Notes: generated from the letters alone by a model not told the origin. Shown: positions 13,119 to 26,744, numbered from the stretch's first letter. The stretch: 64,000 nucleotides of DNA from Steromphala cineraria (GCA_916613615.1 OU744726.1:17239515-17303514); one strand, 5' to 3'. Numbers and translations are program-made.

Positions 13119-13397
13119 GTAAGTTATTAATCATTACCTTTCATGAAATGAAATTGTTATAATTAAGAAGCCTTATCTTTATCTTTTAATAGGTGTTTGT
13201 TGGTACGGTCGACTGAAAAATGAAAGCACATTGAATTCAAACTTATTATTAAATAGTTTCATAAAATGTTTATTTCATCTGAAAGGAGAGTTTGCTATTA
13301 TTTCACTACAAATTAAATCATTGAATTTTGATCTCGACTGTACGCATCATTATAATGATATACGGTTTCTTTCTCGTGTGAATGTTTTGATTTTAAC

Positions 13398-13419
13398 TTG
13401 TATATATATATATATATAG
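13398..13419. repeat. (TA)n microsatellite
   Basis: A short run of alternating t and a in intron 1. Confidence 0.8.
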
Positions 13420-14887
13420 TTGTGAACTTTCCGGGTCAAATCCATAAAGGTCACATAAACGTGTAATTTTGAAGTGACAAGTATGTAAATCACAAAAGAA
13501 GCTTTGTCGTTTTCATGTGATTAAGTATTTTTTAATGAAAAGGACGCTATCTTTTTTGAGCGAAACTGCTCGTCTCTTTGAATTCAAGTACAGCTCGTTT
13601 ATCAACAGCTGGATAAATAAAATTAACAAAAGCTTAGTTGATTTGGGAGTGACAATATAAAGATGATTTACCTTGTTAATAATGTAGTTTAGAAGTTTTC
13701 ATAATATATATGAAGTCTGATATCCTTAAACCAAACGCTATTTAATGTTTTCTGAAATTGAAAGTTAATGGACAGTTCAATGCAATGATGATAGTACATT
13801 GTTAGAAATATGAATAGTTATTGATGCAGACTAGTTTTAAAACAATACATTCCCTTTCTCAAATGACGGATTTGACATTTTAAGATATTGTCTAAGGGCT
13901 TACCGTGCTTCAGTCACCTACATTTAACTCCCCATCAATGTATCAGGTTGTGATTAAGATATTCCAGGCATGTGCTTTACTTCATCACGCAAATGAGTTA
14001 CGGGCTACCTGAATCCCTAATTGTTCGGTAAATATCTTTATAGTGGTCTTAACCCGGGTCAAGTCGGGACAGTCGGTAATTACTGTGGTAGGTGGTGTTG
14101 ATAGCTGGTGATTTACAGTCATTGAAATCTACTGGCACAAATTGGTACATAGCGAAAATGGTTGGAGCTTTCGAAGGCAGTGGGTGCAGACTAAACGTGT
14201 TTTATTGTTATGTGTTTCAATTATATCGCCTGAAATCACGTTTCATACTTTCAATGTATGCTTAGTTCTATGTGTGAAATGAGTATTTAGATGTAGGCCA
14301 AGATGTTGATAAACTGATGCAATGTTTTTTTTGTTGGAAAGTTCATTAGCATGTTTGGAGATCTAACTTAAAATACATATCTGCTTGACATAACTTAGAC
14401 GCATGTACATTGCTTACTTTCTAACAAGTAAATTTCTTTCTCAAATATTAATAATTAATTGCAACGTTGAAAATTCACTAATTCTGATATAAATTACCAC
14501 AAATATACATGTAGATACTGAAATGCATAACGTTAATCATGCATACTGGTTAATCATGGTGATTACTTACGTTAACATGTTTTGTAGCCAATCATATTCA
14601 TATATCAATTGTCAGAAGCATTCGTTTTATGACTTTACCTTGTATTCATATTATAACTTACGAATGTAAGAAAATTACTTAGAACTATTTTTCATCATAC
14701 TATTTTAATTCTACAAACATATAACCTAACTCTCAATTATATAAAGTTTGCTCTCTTGTGACTAAACACTGGGCTATTATAAAGCCTTTATGGGCGGATG
14801 TTGTCAGGCGCTGACTACAAGAAGCCAGGCTGTACTGACAGGTAACAGTCAAACATTTATATAGAAGCCACGAGAGGCCAAGGTGAG
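13420..14887 (+). other. Intron 1, middle part
   Basis: AT-rich intronic sequence. I see no exon, RNA gene or clear repeat in it. Confidence 0.5.
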
Positions 14888-15610
14888 ATGTTATAAAGGA
14901 TGCACGTTCAAAGTCCCGGTATTATTACTCATAGAGGGACAGGAAGAGGGTATATATTCCAAAAGGTTCTGGATGAAAGGCAACATATGTTAAATTGTTC
15001 CTTAAAAAACTGCATTGCTTCCTCTTATGATGCACTGAAGTGACGTTATGAGGTGATGTTGGTAGTCTTGTCTCAAAGGGGAAACAGTAAAAGTGTCCAT
15101 CATATTCTGCAGTGTCCTGGATAAAAGCACCGTGTCGCGTTGAAATTGCATTGCCTCCTCTCATGTTGCACTGAAAAGAGTATGACGTTATAAAGTATGC
15201 TGGTTTTAATCTAGGCTTTGTCTCAAAGGAGCAGCAGTAAGAGAGTCCATCATATTCTGCAGTGTCCTGGATAAGAGCACCGTGTCGCGTTGAAATTGCA
15301 TTGCCGCCTCTTGTGTTGCACTGTAATAAGTATGACGTCATGGGGGATGAAAATGTCTTGGTTCCTAAACCAAGAAGAGAGTTAATATTCTGAAGTGTTC
15401 TGGGTAAATATCACCATATTTTTATTTGAGTAAAAAATCAGCGTTGCCTTTTTTGATGGGACAGTGAACAAAGTGAAACGATATGATGAAAGCACGTTCG
15501 AAACCCCTGTCTTATGTCTCATAGATGAAACCAAGAAGAGACTTCATATTCTTCCGCGCTCATGTCAAAGATTACCATGTGTTAGGTTTGATGTTGCTTT
15601 CGTTATGCAT
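14888..15610. repeat. Degenerate tandem array, unit about 145 bp, about five copies
   Basis: The word tatgacgtta or a close variant recurs at about 14888, 15040, 15183, 15333 and 15473, giving units of 142-150 bp. The two central units are the most alike, sharing catattctgcagtgtcctgg and caccgtgtcgcgttgaaatt; the outer units are more diverged. One minus-strand frame stays open across the central units and gives a 138-codon frame with an internally repeated peptide. I read this as a by-product of the DNA repeat, not as a gene. Confidence 0.8.
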
Positions 15611-17201
15611 TGCATCTTCATATATGAAATATTGTGCCTACTCAAGTCAGAGGAAGAGTCCTATTACTGTTGATTCCTGTATGTTTGGATACCCGATGTT
15701 GTCGACGTTAGTGAACGTTAAGGGTGACCAACGAGGTTCGAAGATTAACGAAAACTTGTTTATTCGCGAGAAGGAACTGACTGAATGACTGTGTTGACAT
15801 TGTGGCGTTGTCAAGATTAAATTATTCAGGATATGTGTTAGCGACATTGATTAATTACACGTGTTGTCTAAAGGAACAAGGAAGGAACAGCTCCACGCCA
15901 ACGATAAAGGCTTATTGACAATACAGTAGCACCAAGATTGTATAGGACTCTTAATCGTGTTTACTGTATGTTTGAACGTTCTAGCCATCAATTTACCTAC
16001 GAATTTTCTTGAAGAGAATAATATTTTGCCTTTACCAAATGGACAACTAGCGTTATATGTGCTTCTGAACCTTCTGTGTCCTCCACTGTGGAGTTTTATT
16101 CAATGGATCCTGTCTGAAATGAAGGACCTTCTTTGATACTACTTTCTCATTACGGGAGTTCTTTGTAAACAGAAGATTTAATTCCATCAATGTCGAACCA
16201 TTACTATGTTTAATGTGTGAATAATAGTCAAAATTTAAATTTTCTATAGTTGAAACAAGGTATATGTTTTTATCACCACAGCATACACAATTAATGGCCA
16301 ACGTTTAATAGATCACTGTGTGACTGTTACTGACTCTGTTTATATCTGTGAGTGGTTTGTAGAGGCTACTGTGATGGGTTTATGTCTGGTCTTCTCTTGG
16401 TAACATTGGATGATGTCTGGAACCACCCTGCAGTCTTTACTGAAGCGTCATCACCATTGATGCAGTAGGGATAGTTCATTCTGGAATTTCTCTTGAATAA
16501 ACACGTTGGTCTTCACGTTTTGAACTAACTGGTTTTCACTGTAATATAAGCACTTGTGTCAACTTTGGAAGAATGCACCTGTAGTTTGGACATAACTGTG
16601 CCTCTTATAAGTTAAAACTGGAATCTTGAATATTGAAAGAGAGGTCTCTCTGAGATTTTTGTGAATATATAAATTGTGTCAACCTTACTCATCATGTGCG
16701 AGTAATAGAATACTGGATACTTGTTGGATATTTGGGATGGATGATTGATTTACCTCACTTCAAAATGCATCTCCGGTACAGAAGAACAAAATCAAGTGGG
16801 ATATTTGCGCCATCTTTGGGTTAGTATGTTTTAGTAAGTGTCTCTGGACTCTGAAGTCAAAAGCGGATTTAAGATTAGGTCAAGGATGTCATGTTTTCGC
16901 CACAGAGGTTATTTGCTGAATTCACGAAGTAACATTACGATTAGAAACGCCATCATTCTATTCTTGTTTGGTCAAACCAGGCAACTGTGCCAACATTGTT
17001 TTACTAACAAAGTCATCTATGGAGACGTTGTAAATAAACAAATCATTAATTACCTATACTCAAATGTTTCATCGTTTAGGCATCATTGTTTCTTTAATCT
17101 TTGTAACTGCCAGGGCTTAGCACTTAACCAACATTAGATATTTTCAGGGTTTTATTCATGAGGTGTACGTTATCAATAATGTTGCTATAAACGACTCTTT
17201 T

Positions 17202-17284
17202 ACATTCTCTCTCAACAGAGGAAGTTCAAGTCGTAATTGCTGATGTTAGAGCAGACTTGAGCTTCCTCTGTCGGGAGAGAATGT
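17202..17284. repeat. Hairpin with 31-bp arms inside the duplicated unit
   Basis: Arms at 17202-17232 and 17254-17284 pair with about three mismatches around a 21-base loop. Arm words are cattctctctcaacagagga and its near complement. The same hairpin recurs at 19081-19163. Its role is unknown; it may be a tiny foldback element or a structural feature of a larger mobile element. Confidence 0.85.
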
Positions 17285-17450
17285 CTCTACCCGTAGCCAC
17301 CCATGTGAATGTTTTCGAACTTGGAACTTAACTAATATTGTTCAAGGAAACTGGTTGGCTATACGATCGTAGATAATAAAGATAAGCTTTTCGCTTACAC
17401 TATGAAATCATAAGGTAAATAGGTATGGAAATAGTGTGCTGTTGAGGATT

Positions 17451-17517
17451 GATGGGCGAATTGGTTAGATGTACGGCCACTAATGGTGGCGTCATTTTCT
17501 TGGTTCGAATTCCGTAA
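17451..17517 (+). repeat. tRNA-like segment in the duplicated unit
   Basis: It contains an A-box-like gggcgaattggttaga and a B-box-like ggttcgaattcc at roughly tRNA spacing, but the stems do not close well. It is probably a tRNA-derived SINE fragment. The second copy is at 19330-19396. Confidence 0.5.
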
Positions 17518-17949
17518 GAAACTTGATCCATAAATTTACAAGAATGTTTACTAGTGCAGAGCGCATGTGGTCCCAAATTAACACTGTTATATATTTTATT
17601 TTAAGAAGCCCCTAAACAGGATTTTCGTATACATAAAAACATGCTTAGCATTTCAAATAATTACGTCTCATGGTTTGAACGACCGACTACAGTCAGAAGG
17701 ATAATTATCAGTATTTATTTAGCTTTTGCATACTTGGATAATAAGGTTTTAGTTTCGATTAAGTGTAAATCATGTAATTGTAATTTTCAATCACAAAACG
17801 TCGATGTATGTATGTATTTAATCTTCTTTTATTTTCGTTTCCGTTTCTTATCATTCTTCTAACAATTGTATTTTCATTTTCAAAATGTGTGTTTTTATAT
17901 CAGTTCTACTTAAATTTGTCTTTTTCATTTCCTTTGTTTTCAACATGTT

Positions 17950-19828
17950 CTTCTGTGTCCTCCACTGTGGAGTTTTATTCAATGGATCCTGTCTGAAATG
18001 AAGGACCTTCTTTGATACTACTTTCTCATTACGGGAGTTCTTTGTAAACAGAAGATTTAATTCCATCAATGTCGAACCATTACTATGTTTAATGTGTGAA
18101 TAATAGTCAAAATTTAAATTTTCTATAGTTGAAACAAGGTATATGTTTTTATCACCACAGCATACACAATTAATGGCCAACGTTTAATAGATCACTGTGT
18201 GACTGTTACTGACTCTGTTTATATCTGTGAGTGGTTTGTAGAGGCTACTGTGATGGGTTTATGTCTGGTCTTCTCTTGGTAACATTGGATGATGTCTGGA
18301 ACCACCCTGCAGTCTTTACTGAAGCGTCATCACCATTGATGCAGTAGGGATAGTTCATTCTGGAATTTCTCTTGAATAAACACGTTGGTCTTCACGTTTT
18401 GAACTAACTGGTTTTCACTGTAATATAAGCACTTGTGTCAACTTTGGAAGAATGCACCTGTAGTTTGGACATAACTGTGCCTCTTATAAGTTAAAACTGG
18501 AATCTTGAATATTGAAAGAGAGGTCTCTCTGAGATTTTTGTGAATATATAAATTGTGTCAACCTTACTCATCATGTGCGAGTAATAGAATACTGGATACT
18601 TGTTGGATATTTGGGATGGATGATTGATTTACCTCACTTCAAAATGCATCTCCGGTACAGAAGAACAAAATCAAGTGGGATATTTGCGCCATCTTTGGGT
18701 TAGTATGTTTTAGTAAGTGTCTCTGGACTCTGAAGTCAAAAGCGGATTTAAGATTAGGTCAAGGATGTCATGTTTTCGCCACAGAGGTTATTTGCTGAAT
18801 TCACGAAGTAACATTACGATTAGAAACGCCATCATTCTATTCTTGTTTGGTCAAACCAGGCAACTGTGCCAACATTGTTTTACTAACAAAGTCATCTATG
18901 GAGACGTTGTAAATAAACAAATCATTAATTACCTATACTCAAATGTTTCATCGTTTAGGCATCATTGTTTCTTTAATCTTTGTAACTGCCAGGGCTTAGC
19001 ACTTAACCAACATTAGATATTTTCAGGGTTTTATTCATGAGGTGTACGTTATCAATAATGTTGCTATAAACGACTCTTTTACATTCTCTCTCAACAGAGG
19101 AAGTTCAAGTCGTAATTGCTGATGTTAGAGCAGACTTGAGCTTCCTCTGTCGGGAGAGAATGTCTCTACCCGTAGCCACCCATGTGAATGTTTTCGAACT
19201 TGGAACTTAACTAATATTGTTCAAGGAAACTGGTTGGCTATACGATCGTAGATAATAAAGATAAGCTTTTCGCTTACACTATGAAATCATAAGGTAAATA
19301 GGTATGGAAATAGTGTGCTGTTGAGGATTGATGGGCGAATTGGTTAGATGTACGGCCACTAATGGTGGCGTCATTTTCTTGGTTCGAATTCCGTAAGAAA
19401 CTTGATCCATAAATTTACAAGAATGTTTACTAGTGCAGAGCGCATGTGGTCCCAAATTAACACTGTTATATATTTTATTTTAAGAAGCCCCTAAACAGGA
19501 TTTTCGTATACATAAAAACATGCTTAGCATTTCAAATAATTACGTCTCATGGTTTGAACGACCGACTACAGTCAGAAGGATAATTATCAGTATTTATTTA
19601 GCTTTTGCATACTTGGATAATAAGGTTTTAGTTTCGATTAAGTGTAAATCATGTAATTGTAATTTTCAATCACAAAACGTCGATGTATGTATGTATTTAA
19701 TCTTCTTTTATTTTCGTTTCCGTTTCTTATCATTCTTCTAACAATTGTATTTTCATTTTCAAAATGTGTGTTTTTATATCAGTTCTACTTAAATTTGTCT
19801 TTTTCATTTCCTTTGTTTTCAACATGTT
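17950..19828 (+). repeat. Tandem duplication, second copy (1,879 bp)
   Basis: The head-to-tail second copy of 16071-17949. The same open frames occur exactly 1,879 bp further on (for example 16838 and 18717; 17641 and 19520). I found no difference in the stretches I compared, so the event is very recent, gene-converted, or an assembly artefact. The sequence leaves the repeat at 19830 (cctcgagaattc). Confidence 0.92.
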
Positions 19829-19829
19829 C

Positions 19830-22800
19830 CTCGAGAATTCTACAAATCACTCTTATATCTGTCACTGCCTGGTCTATTTACATTTTCTCTTTCAGATGTT
19901 TTTGTCCTGTGTCAAATATGGGCTCTCTTCGTTTTTTTCTCGTTTTTAGTTCATTGCTTTTTAGGCTTATGTCGCATTCGTCAATCACATCATACCTTTT
20001 GGTATACTCAACTGTGTCGCAAAGTATGAGTATAGTGGACTTAACTCCAGCGTTTAAACAATAATTTTTAACGACGATTATTAATATCAAATATAACAAG
20101 GCAGCTTCAGAGAATTGTCTATTTCAAATTGAGATTTGCTTTTCAAATAGTTATATTTCAGAAAAACTGAATCATTGATAAGTTTTGTAAGTGACAGCGT
20201 TTAAAGGAGTCGATGCCATATATGGGTAAACAATATATGTTGTAGGAACGGGACTTGCTATTGTTGACAATTGTTTCTTAAAATATTAAAATGATAAAAG
20301 CTTTCAATTTTGTTTTTAATCAATTAGCACTTAATTACTACCGATTAAATAATGACTATCAAATCTTTTTTTATGAATAATAATTACTTTTAAACATAAT
20401 CATAAGTGTTAATTTATTTTTTCCTACACAACAACATTGAACCAATATCAGATAGAACGGCAGTTGCGGATTCAGTAAAATAACAAGTAGGGGAGAGAAC
20501 TCTTGTTGGATAAAGCTACTTTGGTTTCTTCTAAATACCTAGTGGACTCCGAAAATCGATGAAAGGAATAGTTAAAGTTATAATGAGTTAAATTTGTATT
20601 CGAGGAATTGAACTGCCACCTTGTATATATTTTTATTTATTGTAAATTTAAATTATATTTCAAATTTGAAACTGTATATCTTTTGCGCGAAAATTAATAA
20701 AAACTATTTAAATAAATCGATATAATGTCGAGGTGTACTTTTTACCAAGTGTATATGAAATGGGTCACTCAACCGATCATGTGTCTCATTTTAGGTTTGG
20801 ATAGCTTGTATGAAATCGTAATTATAGGGGCTGTTACCATTTTACGCCAATCACCCCATGAGAAGTGTAGGCCTACGCCAGAGCTATATTCCCAGAAGGA
20901 AGTTACTAGTACGAAAAACTAAGTTGGAACGAGTTTCAGAAGGCGTTAAAAGAAAATTTCAAGTACAGGATCGTTCTCTGGAATCAAGCATGCCCAGGAT
21001 ATATACCGGTCGTGCCAATCCTTTAATAAGTGATTATGAGAACCGTGAGACCGTTCACTTGCAGGCTTTTCTTAAAAATAACTTTCTTTCTTATCAATTT
21101 ACAGAAGACTAATACAATTATACTTCTGATACAAGAGCCATGTAATTATTGTTAATTAAGTGTTATGATCCTCGGAATAGCCCAAAGCATTCGTATAGAA
21201 GAAGATATAAGGAATTAAGCGTTAAATAGAGACTAAAAATATCTTGCCGTCGGGACAACAGATTTTTTCAATCAACCTTCTAATTATACTAACAGTAGCC
21301 GAGGGGGTATATTTTTATAACAACGGCTACAGTGTTACCCAAGTAATTACGCGGCTCCTGGAGAAAGTAATAATACGTCAATCCTTATGTTCACAGGCTA
21401 AATGCGTCATTTTCCTTGTGTTCTGTTTTTAGGTGAAATATGATAAAATTGACTAAGCTGAGAGACTGACATCGTCCAATAACAAGAAATGTGGTGTTTC
21501 TTTAGATATTGAAATATTTAAAGAACGTTAAAAGTTGCAACACAGTATATCTAGTTTACACTGGTAACTTTTGCACTTTCTTTGGTCAACGTAAAACTAT
21601 CGACAAACTTTTTTCAGAACATAACATCAAAAGATAATAAATATAACGGTTTCATTATTTGATAAGAACGGATTCAGTTTATTTGATTAACTTATGTACA
21701 CAAAATGTCATGCATAGTTAGGGAACAAACTTAAATTGTGCGACTTTTTAAACAACACTTTCTTAAGTACGAAATAGGACCGCTTCTTGAAGTTGTCTTT
21801 CCTTGAACTGAACAATTCTATATATTATATGTAGGAAAGTCGATTTAGATAATGACAATAACATTTATATCCTTGGGTTTACGACAGATGTAGAAGTCTT
21901 GATAACGAGGGTGTAAACGGAAATATATACGATAGTAATGACAAAGGGTATGATGTGGATATAGTAACGATTTCTAGTCGGTTTTTTTTGCCCATTGACA
22001 AAATATAATTTCATATTGAAATATTAGGAAGTAAGCATACATGAGATAAAATATCCACGTGATCCTGAAGCTGCGAGGACGATATATTTACATCCGCCTA
22101 TACGTTATGATAAATAAATGTGCTTATGCATACTTATCAGATATAGGTCAAGGCAAAGACACCAACCTACAATGTTTGAATTCATTCATCTCATAGTCCA
22201 TCTTTTTAATAATTTTCTAACTAATTCCCTTCCTCATCATCTTTAAGAGTGACACGAACCAACATCTGCTAAGTCTTGTACCTATTCTGAAGCAGGGTTG
22301 AGCTCAGCATCTTTGGTACCTAACCTCGTGTAGTTGTGTAGATGTTGTGACATTATATACTTGTGATCCAAAATATACCAATGTGGCATTTCAGAACATA
22401 AAGCAATGTTTGTATCCATTGAAATGGAAGTTTGGAGCCATGATTAGGGCCATGAATCAATTCACAGTACTTTCTTTTTCATATTCTACAGAAGTCAAAT
22501 AACTTCGATGTTCCTTACCTTTCTGCAGGTAATATCATGCTACACAAGGAATGGATTAGCTTGAGTCCCCCAAAATAGGTCGTTATAATATGTACACGAG
22601 GTGGTGAAGGGAACCATAAGTTCACATCTACATCTTTTCAAGAGAGTAGGCCATATCATTCTCGATTTGTATCTTGTACATACTTTTAACTAAATCGGCA
22701 AACAATAAGTTAGTATATGTCTTAGAGTCATCTACATTTTCCCTCAGATGTTTCTTTTAAACTCTATGTTATTTCGTTAGGCAGGCAATGGTGGTTAACA

Positions 22801-22857
22801 TTTTAACACAGCTGAGAAAGTTATTATTTGGACACTATAGAGACGGTTAAAATAATG
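19830..22857 (+). other. Intron 1, sequence after the duplication
   Basis: AT-rich with short open frames only. One at 20858-21112 (84 codons, basic) has no flanking splice sites or codon-use signal that would make it a gene. I see no repeat I can name here. Confidence 0.5.
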
Positions 22858-23210
22858 TCGATGGGTCTTGATGGGTCAAGATTGTAACAAACAAGTTAGA
22901 TCAACGCTCGGTCTAGGATGCTAACAACTATATTTCACAGATTTCTCTATCCGCACAATGAACAGTTAAATTGTTCATTTCATAATGATGTAGATTATGT
23001 AATCCTTTACGCAAATGAGTTCCAGTTTTAAAAAGGAAGGAAAAGAGTGAAGATGGGTCTTTTATTGGCCAGGATTGTTACAAACAAGTTCGATCAACTT
23101 TATTTTTTCAGATTTCTTTATCCGCATAACAAAATTGACCATGTCATAATGATGTAAATTATCCGATTCTTAATACAAATGAGTTTCAGTTTCAAAAAGG
23201 AAGGAAAGTT
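22858..23210. repeat. Diverged tandem pair, period about 190 bp
   Basis: The words gatgggtctt, gattgt(a/t)acaaacaagtt, gatttct(c/t)tatccgca, cataatgatgta and aaaaaggaagga appear in the same order from about 22860 and again from about 23052. The two units differ at many positions and by small indels, so this is an old duplication. Confidence 0.75.
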
Positions 23211-25402
23211 TGTTGCTGTTTTCATCAGAGGCTTAGAAAAAAATCAAACATCCGACACTAAGTCTAGGATACTATATCAAAGTGATCTTTATTTGCTCAA
23301 GCTGTTCTTAATCCCAACAGTCAACATACACATTAATTTGCACAAGCCCTTATGGTATGTGTTAAACGGCACTGACTGTAGTAGCGACTTACAGTATGTT
23401 ACGCCATATGACCTTGTAACGTTAAATGCCAGGGCGCATTAGACACTAATCCCCATTATGTTTGCATAGCGTGGTCAGGACCATGTCCAGTCCATCTCAG
23501 GACAGAGTCCACTATCAGGAAACTGACCTTTGGTTCAGAGGCTTGGGAATATTACGTGTTGCGGATATCCGCTTTGAAGTAAACAGTTTCTAGAATTGGA
23601 TACATGGTGAGGATGTACTTTTAGAAGGTTCCCGTACGTAATGATAGTGTTTTTACAGGTTTGCGTTTAGAATTTTTGTTTTTCAGATTGCATTATCCTA
23701 GATGTCTAACATGTAATGAAGTTCCCATATTTTTTTACCAAATGGTAACATGGTTGCTTATTTTGAGTATTAACGTTCAGCTTTGTATAGAAACACACCA
23801 TGAAATGTGTTCGTTGAGCAGGTTGTCTTGAACGGTATCGTTGTGTGACTACACTACAGAGTCAGAACTACATGGGTAGCCAATGATTGATTTCTTCTTG
23901 GGGAACAATCGAAATGACACTTTAAAACAAGGGAAGATTACCATTCTTGAAATTGGAGTAAATGTGCATTACATTAGGAACTTCCGGTGGAGTTCTTCCA
24001 ATGTTATATACTCGTGGTGTCTATATATGTGGTATGATGAATTTCCAGTAGGTGATGCATGCAAAGGTGGAACCTGATTCAGTTGGTTTGACGTTGATTG
24101 TAAGAGTCGCATTATTAAACATTCTTTATTGAATTAAGAATTTTCTATTTAATTTAAATCCTCATTATTGTCATGAATGGACATAAGTCACAATTTAGCC
24201 TTTTACAACAAGAACAATTCTGTTTTGTCATCTTAGATCTTTGACATCCTTTGTATGCAAGGTTCCAAAAGTTCTCAGCATTGATGTAAAAATTGCTAAG
24301 GAAACTCTTTCTAAATTCTCAAACATTTCTCCTTATTTCTGGTTTTTATTATGTGTTGATAAGATACATAATATATCCAAACATTTGCCTGTCCAAATTC
24401 TCAAGAACAGGGTTTATTAAGCTGTTCCAGTCAATGAAACAGAAAGCTGTCTCTACTTGAAGATAATGACACCTACACCAAGAACCCAAACTAAACCCTT
24501 GTTATCTTTTGTTGCCCTGTCATTGTTAAACATAGCATTACATCACTGCTTTATAAAGGGTTGACCTTCTAATCTTAATACAAATCTGTAAATAACCTTG
24601 TAGGCTGATGTATCAGTTGAATGGAGGTATTCATCGTGTCAGTTACATTCAGTACAGTATTATGGGGGATGTTAATCCTGGCCTAAAGGTCAAAGAGGGA
24701 TACAGGATATACCATGTTATTTGGGTTGGGTTAAATCTAGAAAACATATTACCAGAGATTTTTTACCTATGGTCCTTATTACAGCCAGTGACTATCATTT
24801 TTATGTTTATTGCTACATGAATGAATTAAGATATTATTTGATGCCCCTTTCTTTATGAAAGAAGTTTTATATGATTTTTTGTTTGTATTTTTGATGGCCA
24901 TATTTTTAGTTCAATATAGTTTATTGCTTTTATCAGAATAATTGTTTCAATTTGTCAGTGTCAAGACAAGTTCATGATTTGAATGTTTAGAAAAAGGTGG
25001 TAAATGGATTAAGAATTGAAGATTTGTATACATTTATGTATAAATGATTTGTATATTTCAATTCATGTTCCAATCAATTAACTCCAGCAGGATATGGAAA
25101 GTTTTTTGTATGGTAAGATGTTTTTGGGTATGTTGTAACTCGGTTATACCATTCGAAACCAAATTTGAGAGAATACTCCTGTTTGGTTTCAATTAATCCC
25201 AATCTTTGAGGTCAACACATTCATTAACAAACGACGGAAATAAATAGTGTTTGTTCATCCACTGTTATAAGATGATTTTGTATTCAATTATATGCAGGCA
25301 TATGAACAAGACAATTGTAAATGTAATTCTTAGCAGCATTTTAATTAATTCTTATCAAATGTTTACATTTTTCTATATTTTACCATTTATCCTATATTTC
25401 AG
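23211..25402 (+). other. Intron 1, last part
   Basis: AT-rich intronic sequence ending in the acceptor atcctatatttcag in front of the exon at 25403. I see no other feature in it. Confidence 0.6.
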
Positions 25403-25579
25403 GTGATACTGACGGATTCCCATTACCAGCTTCCCCAGAACAACTCAAAGAGTTTGATGCTGCATTTTTTGGCAAATCACCAAAGGGTTTGAGGGATTTC
25501 AGAGCTCGATTTCAAAGATCCAGGTCAAGTTCAATCCCAGAACTTGCAGCTCTGAAGGCAAGGATTCGAAGGATCCCAA
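25403..25579 (+). CDS. Internal exon of the main gene
   Basis: This 177-bp exon lies between a good acceptor (tatatttcag) and a consensus donor (gtgagt at 25580). The open frame begins with two bases completing a split codon, then has 58 codons (DTDGFPLPASPEQLKEF..., ending ...LKARIRRIP) and leaves one base. That base completes a Thr codon with the first two bases of exon 54616, so phases match on the 3' side. They also match the donors at 2029 and 13118 on the 5' side. The peptide has a Pro-rich start, an FDAAFFGKSPKGLRDFRARF block and a basic Ser/Arg stretch (RSRSSSIPELAALKARIRR). The latter could form a basic helix or a phosphorylated linker. Its GC content stands out from the intron. The family is unknown to me. 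Because its length is divisible by three, it can be skipped without a frameshift. Confidence 0.78.
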
Positions 25580-25874
25580 GTGAGTAACAACTCTTCTACC
25601 CATATAGTGAAACATAAATAGTGAAATACTTTCAGTGTGCACATGTCAATTTGAAAAGATTTTTTGTTTTAGTGGGGACTCCTGTTTTTCATTGACTGTA
25701 CATCATAGATCAATTGTTTATGGTGTTGTCGCAAGATATACAGGCAGTTTTCTGACTGTTTCTGTGTGATCAATATCGAAAATATTGACATTAAGGAATT
25801 TCTTTTACAAAACTCTTGCAAATTTTTTTATTACCACTCTTATTTGATGGTCATTTTAGAAGTTGAGTTGATGA

Positions 25875-26021
25875 ATAATGATGAAGGCAATGTTTTTGAT
25901 GTACAACTTCTTTATTCAGTGTTGGTGATATTTCGATGCACACTTGCTTGCTTGAAAACTCACCAACACTGAAACTAAAGAAGTTGTATATTCATCCATT
26001 ACAATGCCTTCATCAATATTA
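25875..26021. mobile_element. Foldback MITE (acaacttcttt family), copy 1
   Basis: Imperfect arms of about 50-55 bp share aatgatgaaggca, acaacttcttta and cagtgttggtga with their complements on the right side. The loop is about 30 bases. It is related to the foldback at 46062-46246, which begins with the same gaataatgatga word and also carries acaacttcttt. It is non-coding. Confidence 0.7.
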
Positions 26022-26744
26022 CCATTCTCACTTGGGAAACTACAAAACAATTCGTAAAAGGTAAATAACATGCTGTCTAAGGAAATGATCTATATTTACT
26101 GAAATGGTAAGGGCAATACAATCATTACCTCATCAGAATTGGCTAGTAAAGATCAGGTGCATTATAGAGGGATATACACCTGATGGACTACAGAGCCAGT
26201 GACTCCATTTTTGAAAGTAGGGTTTGGTTTTGATCTTTAAAAAACATTCATCAATTTTTCACATCCTTTTTGGATGGTAATTTTTTTTTAACAATTTAAC
26301 ATAAACAAATTTACACCTTTTTCAAAATGATTAAATTTTCAGTATTTCTACAAGAAATATCCCTTGTATTGATTTTTTTCCCAATTTTGAAAAATATTTA
26401 AAAATCTTGTTCCCAGGACCTTTTTGATACAAACTCTGTAAATGATTTATAAATCTAATTATAAAACAGTTTACATAACAGCTTCCGGGTTGAGTAATAA
26501 AAGTTGTTAAGCTGTCATCCCAGCACTAATAAACATTTACATTGTAAATACTCGCTCAAACTTATAAACACACCATAGGGCATATACGTGATGCTTTAAT
26601 CTTTACATAAATTAGGATATATGATTGCTGAGAATCAGAGTTCGAATAATCTACATGCACAACTTCAGAGTAACATGGGGCAGTTGTGAGGTTTGTTGTA
26701 TCTTTTTCTTAGGTTAGCAGACTACTTGTATCATTTACACACTA

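Larger units (their letters stand above)
16071..17949 (+). repeat. Tandem duplication, first copy (1,879 bp)
   Basis: The first of two head-to-tail copies with period 1,879 bp. All long frames and every stretch I compared are the same in both copies. Matching starts at 16071 and runs through 17950 against the next unit; the flanks differ immediately outside, with one base of overlap at the junction. The unit holds a 31-bp-arm hairpin (17202-17284), a tRNA-like segment (17451-17517) and no convincing gene. A minus-strand frame starting near 16301 (MAINCVCCGD...) runs out of the unit at its left edge; I cannot assign it. Confidence 0.92.

Noticed and set aside
16838..17137. A 99-codon plus-strand frame (and its copy at 18717).
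   Set aside because: No splice sites, no recognisable family and intron-like composition; it is doubled only because the DNA is.
20858..21112. An 84-codon basic open frame in intron 1.
   Set aside because: No flanking splice signals of fitting phase and no recognisable motif.
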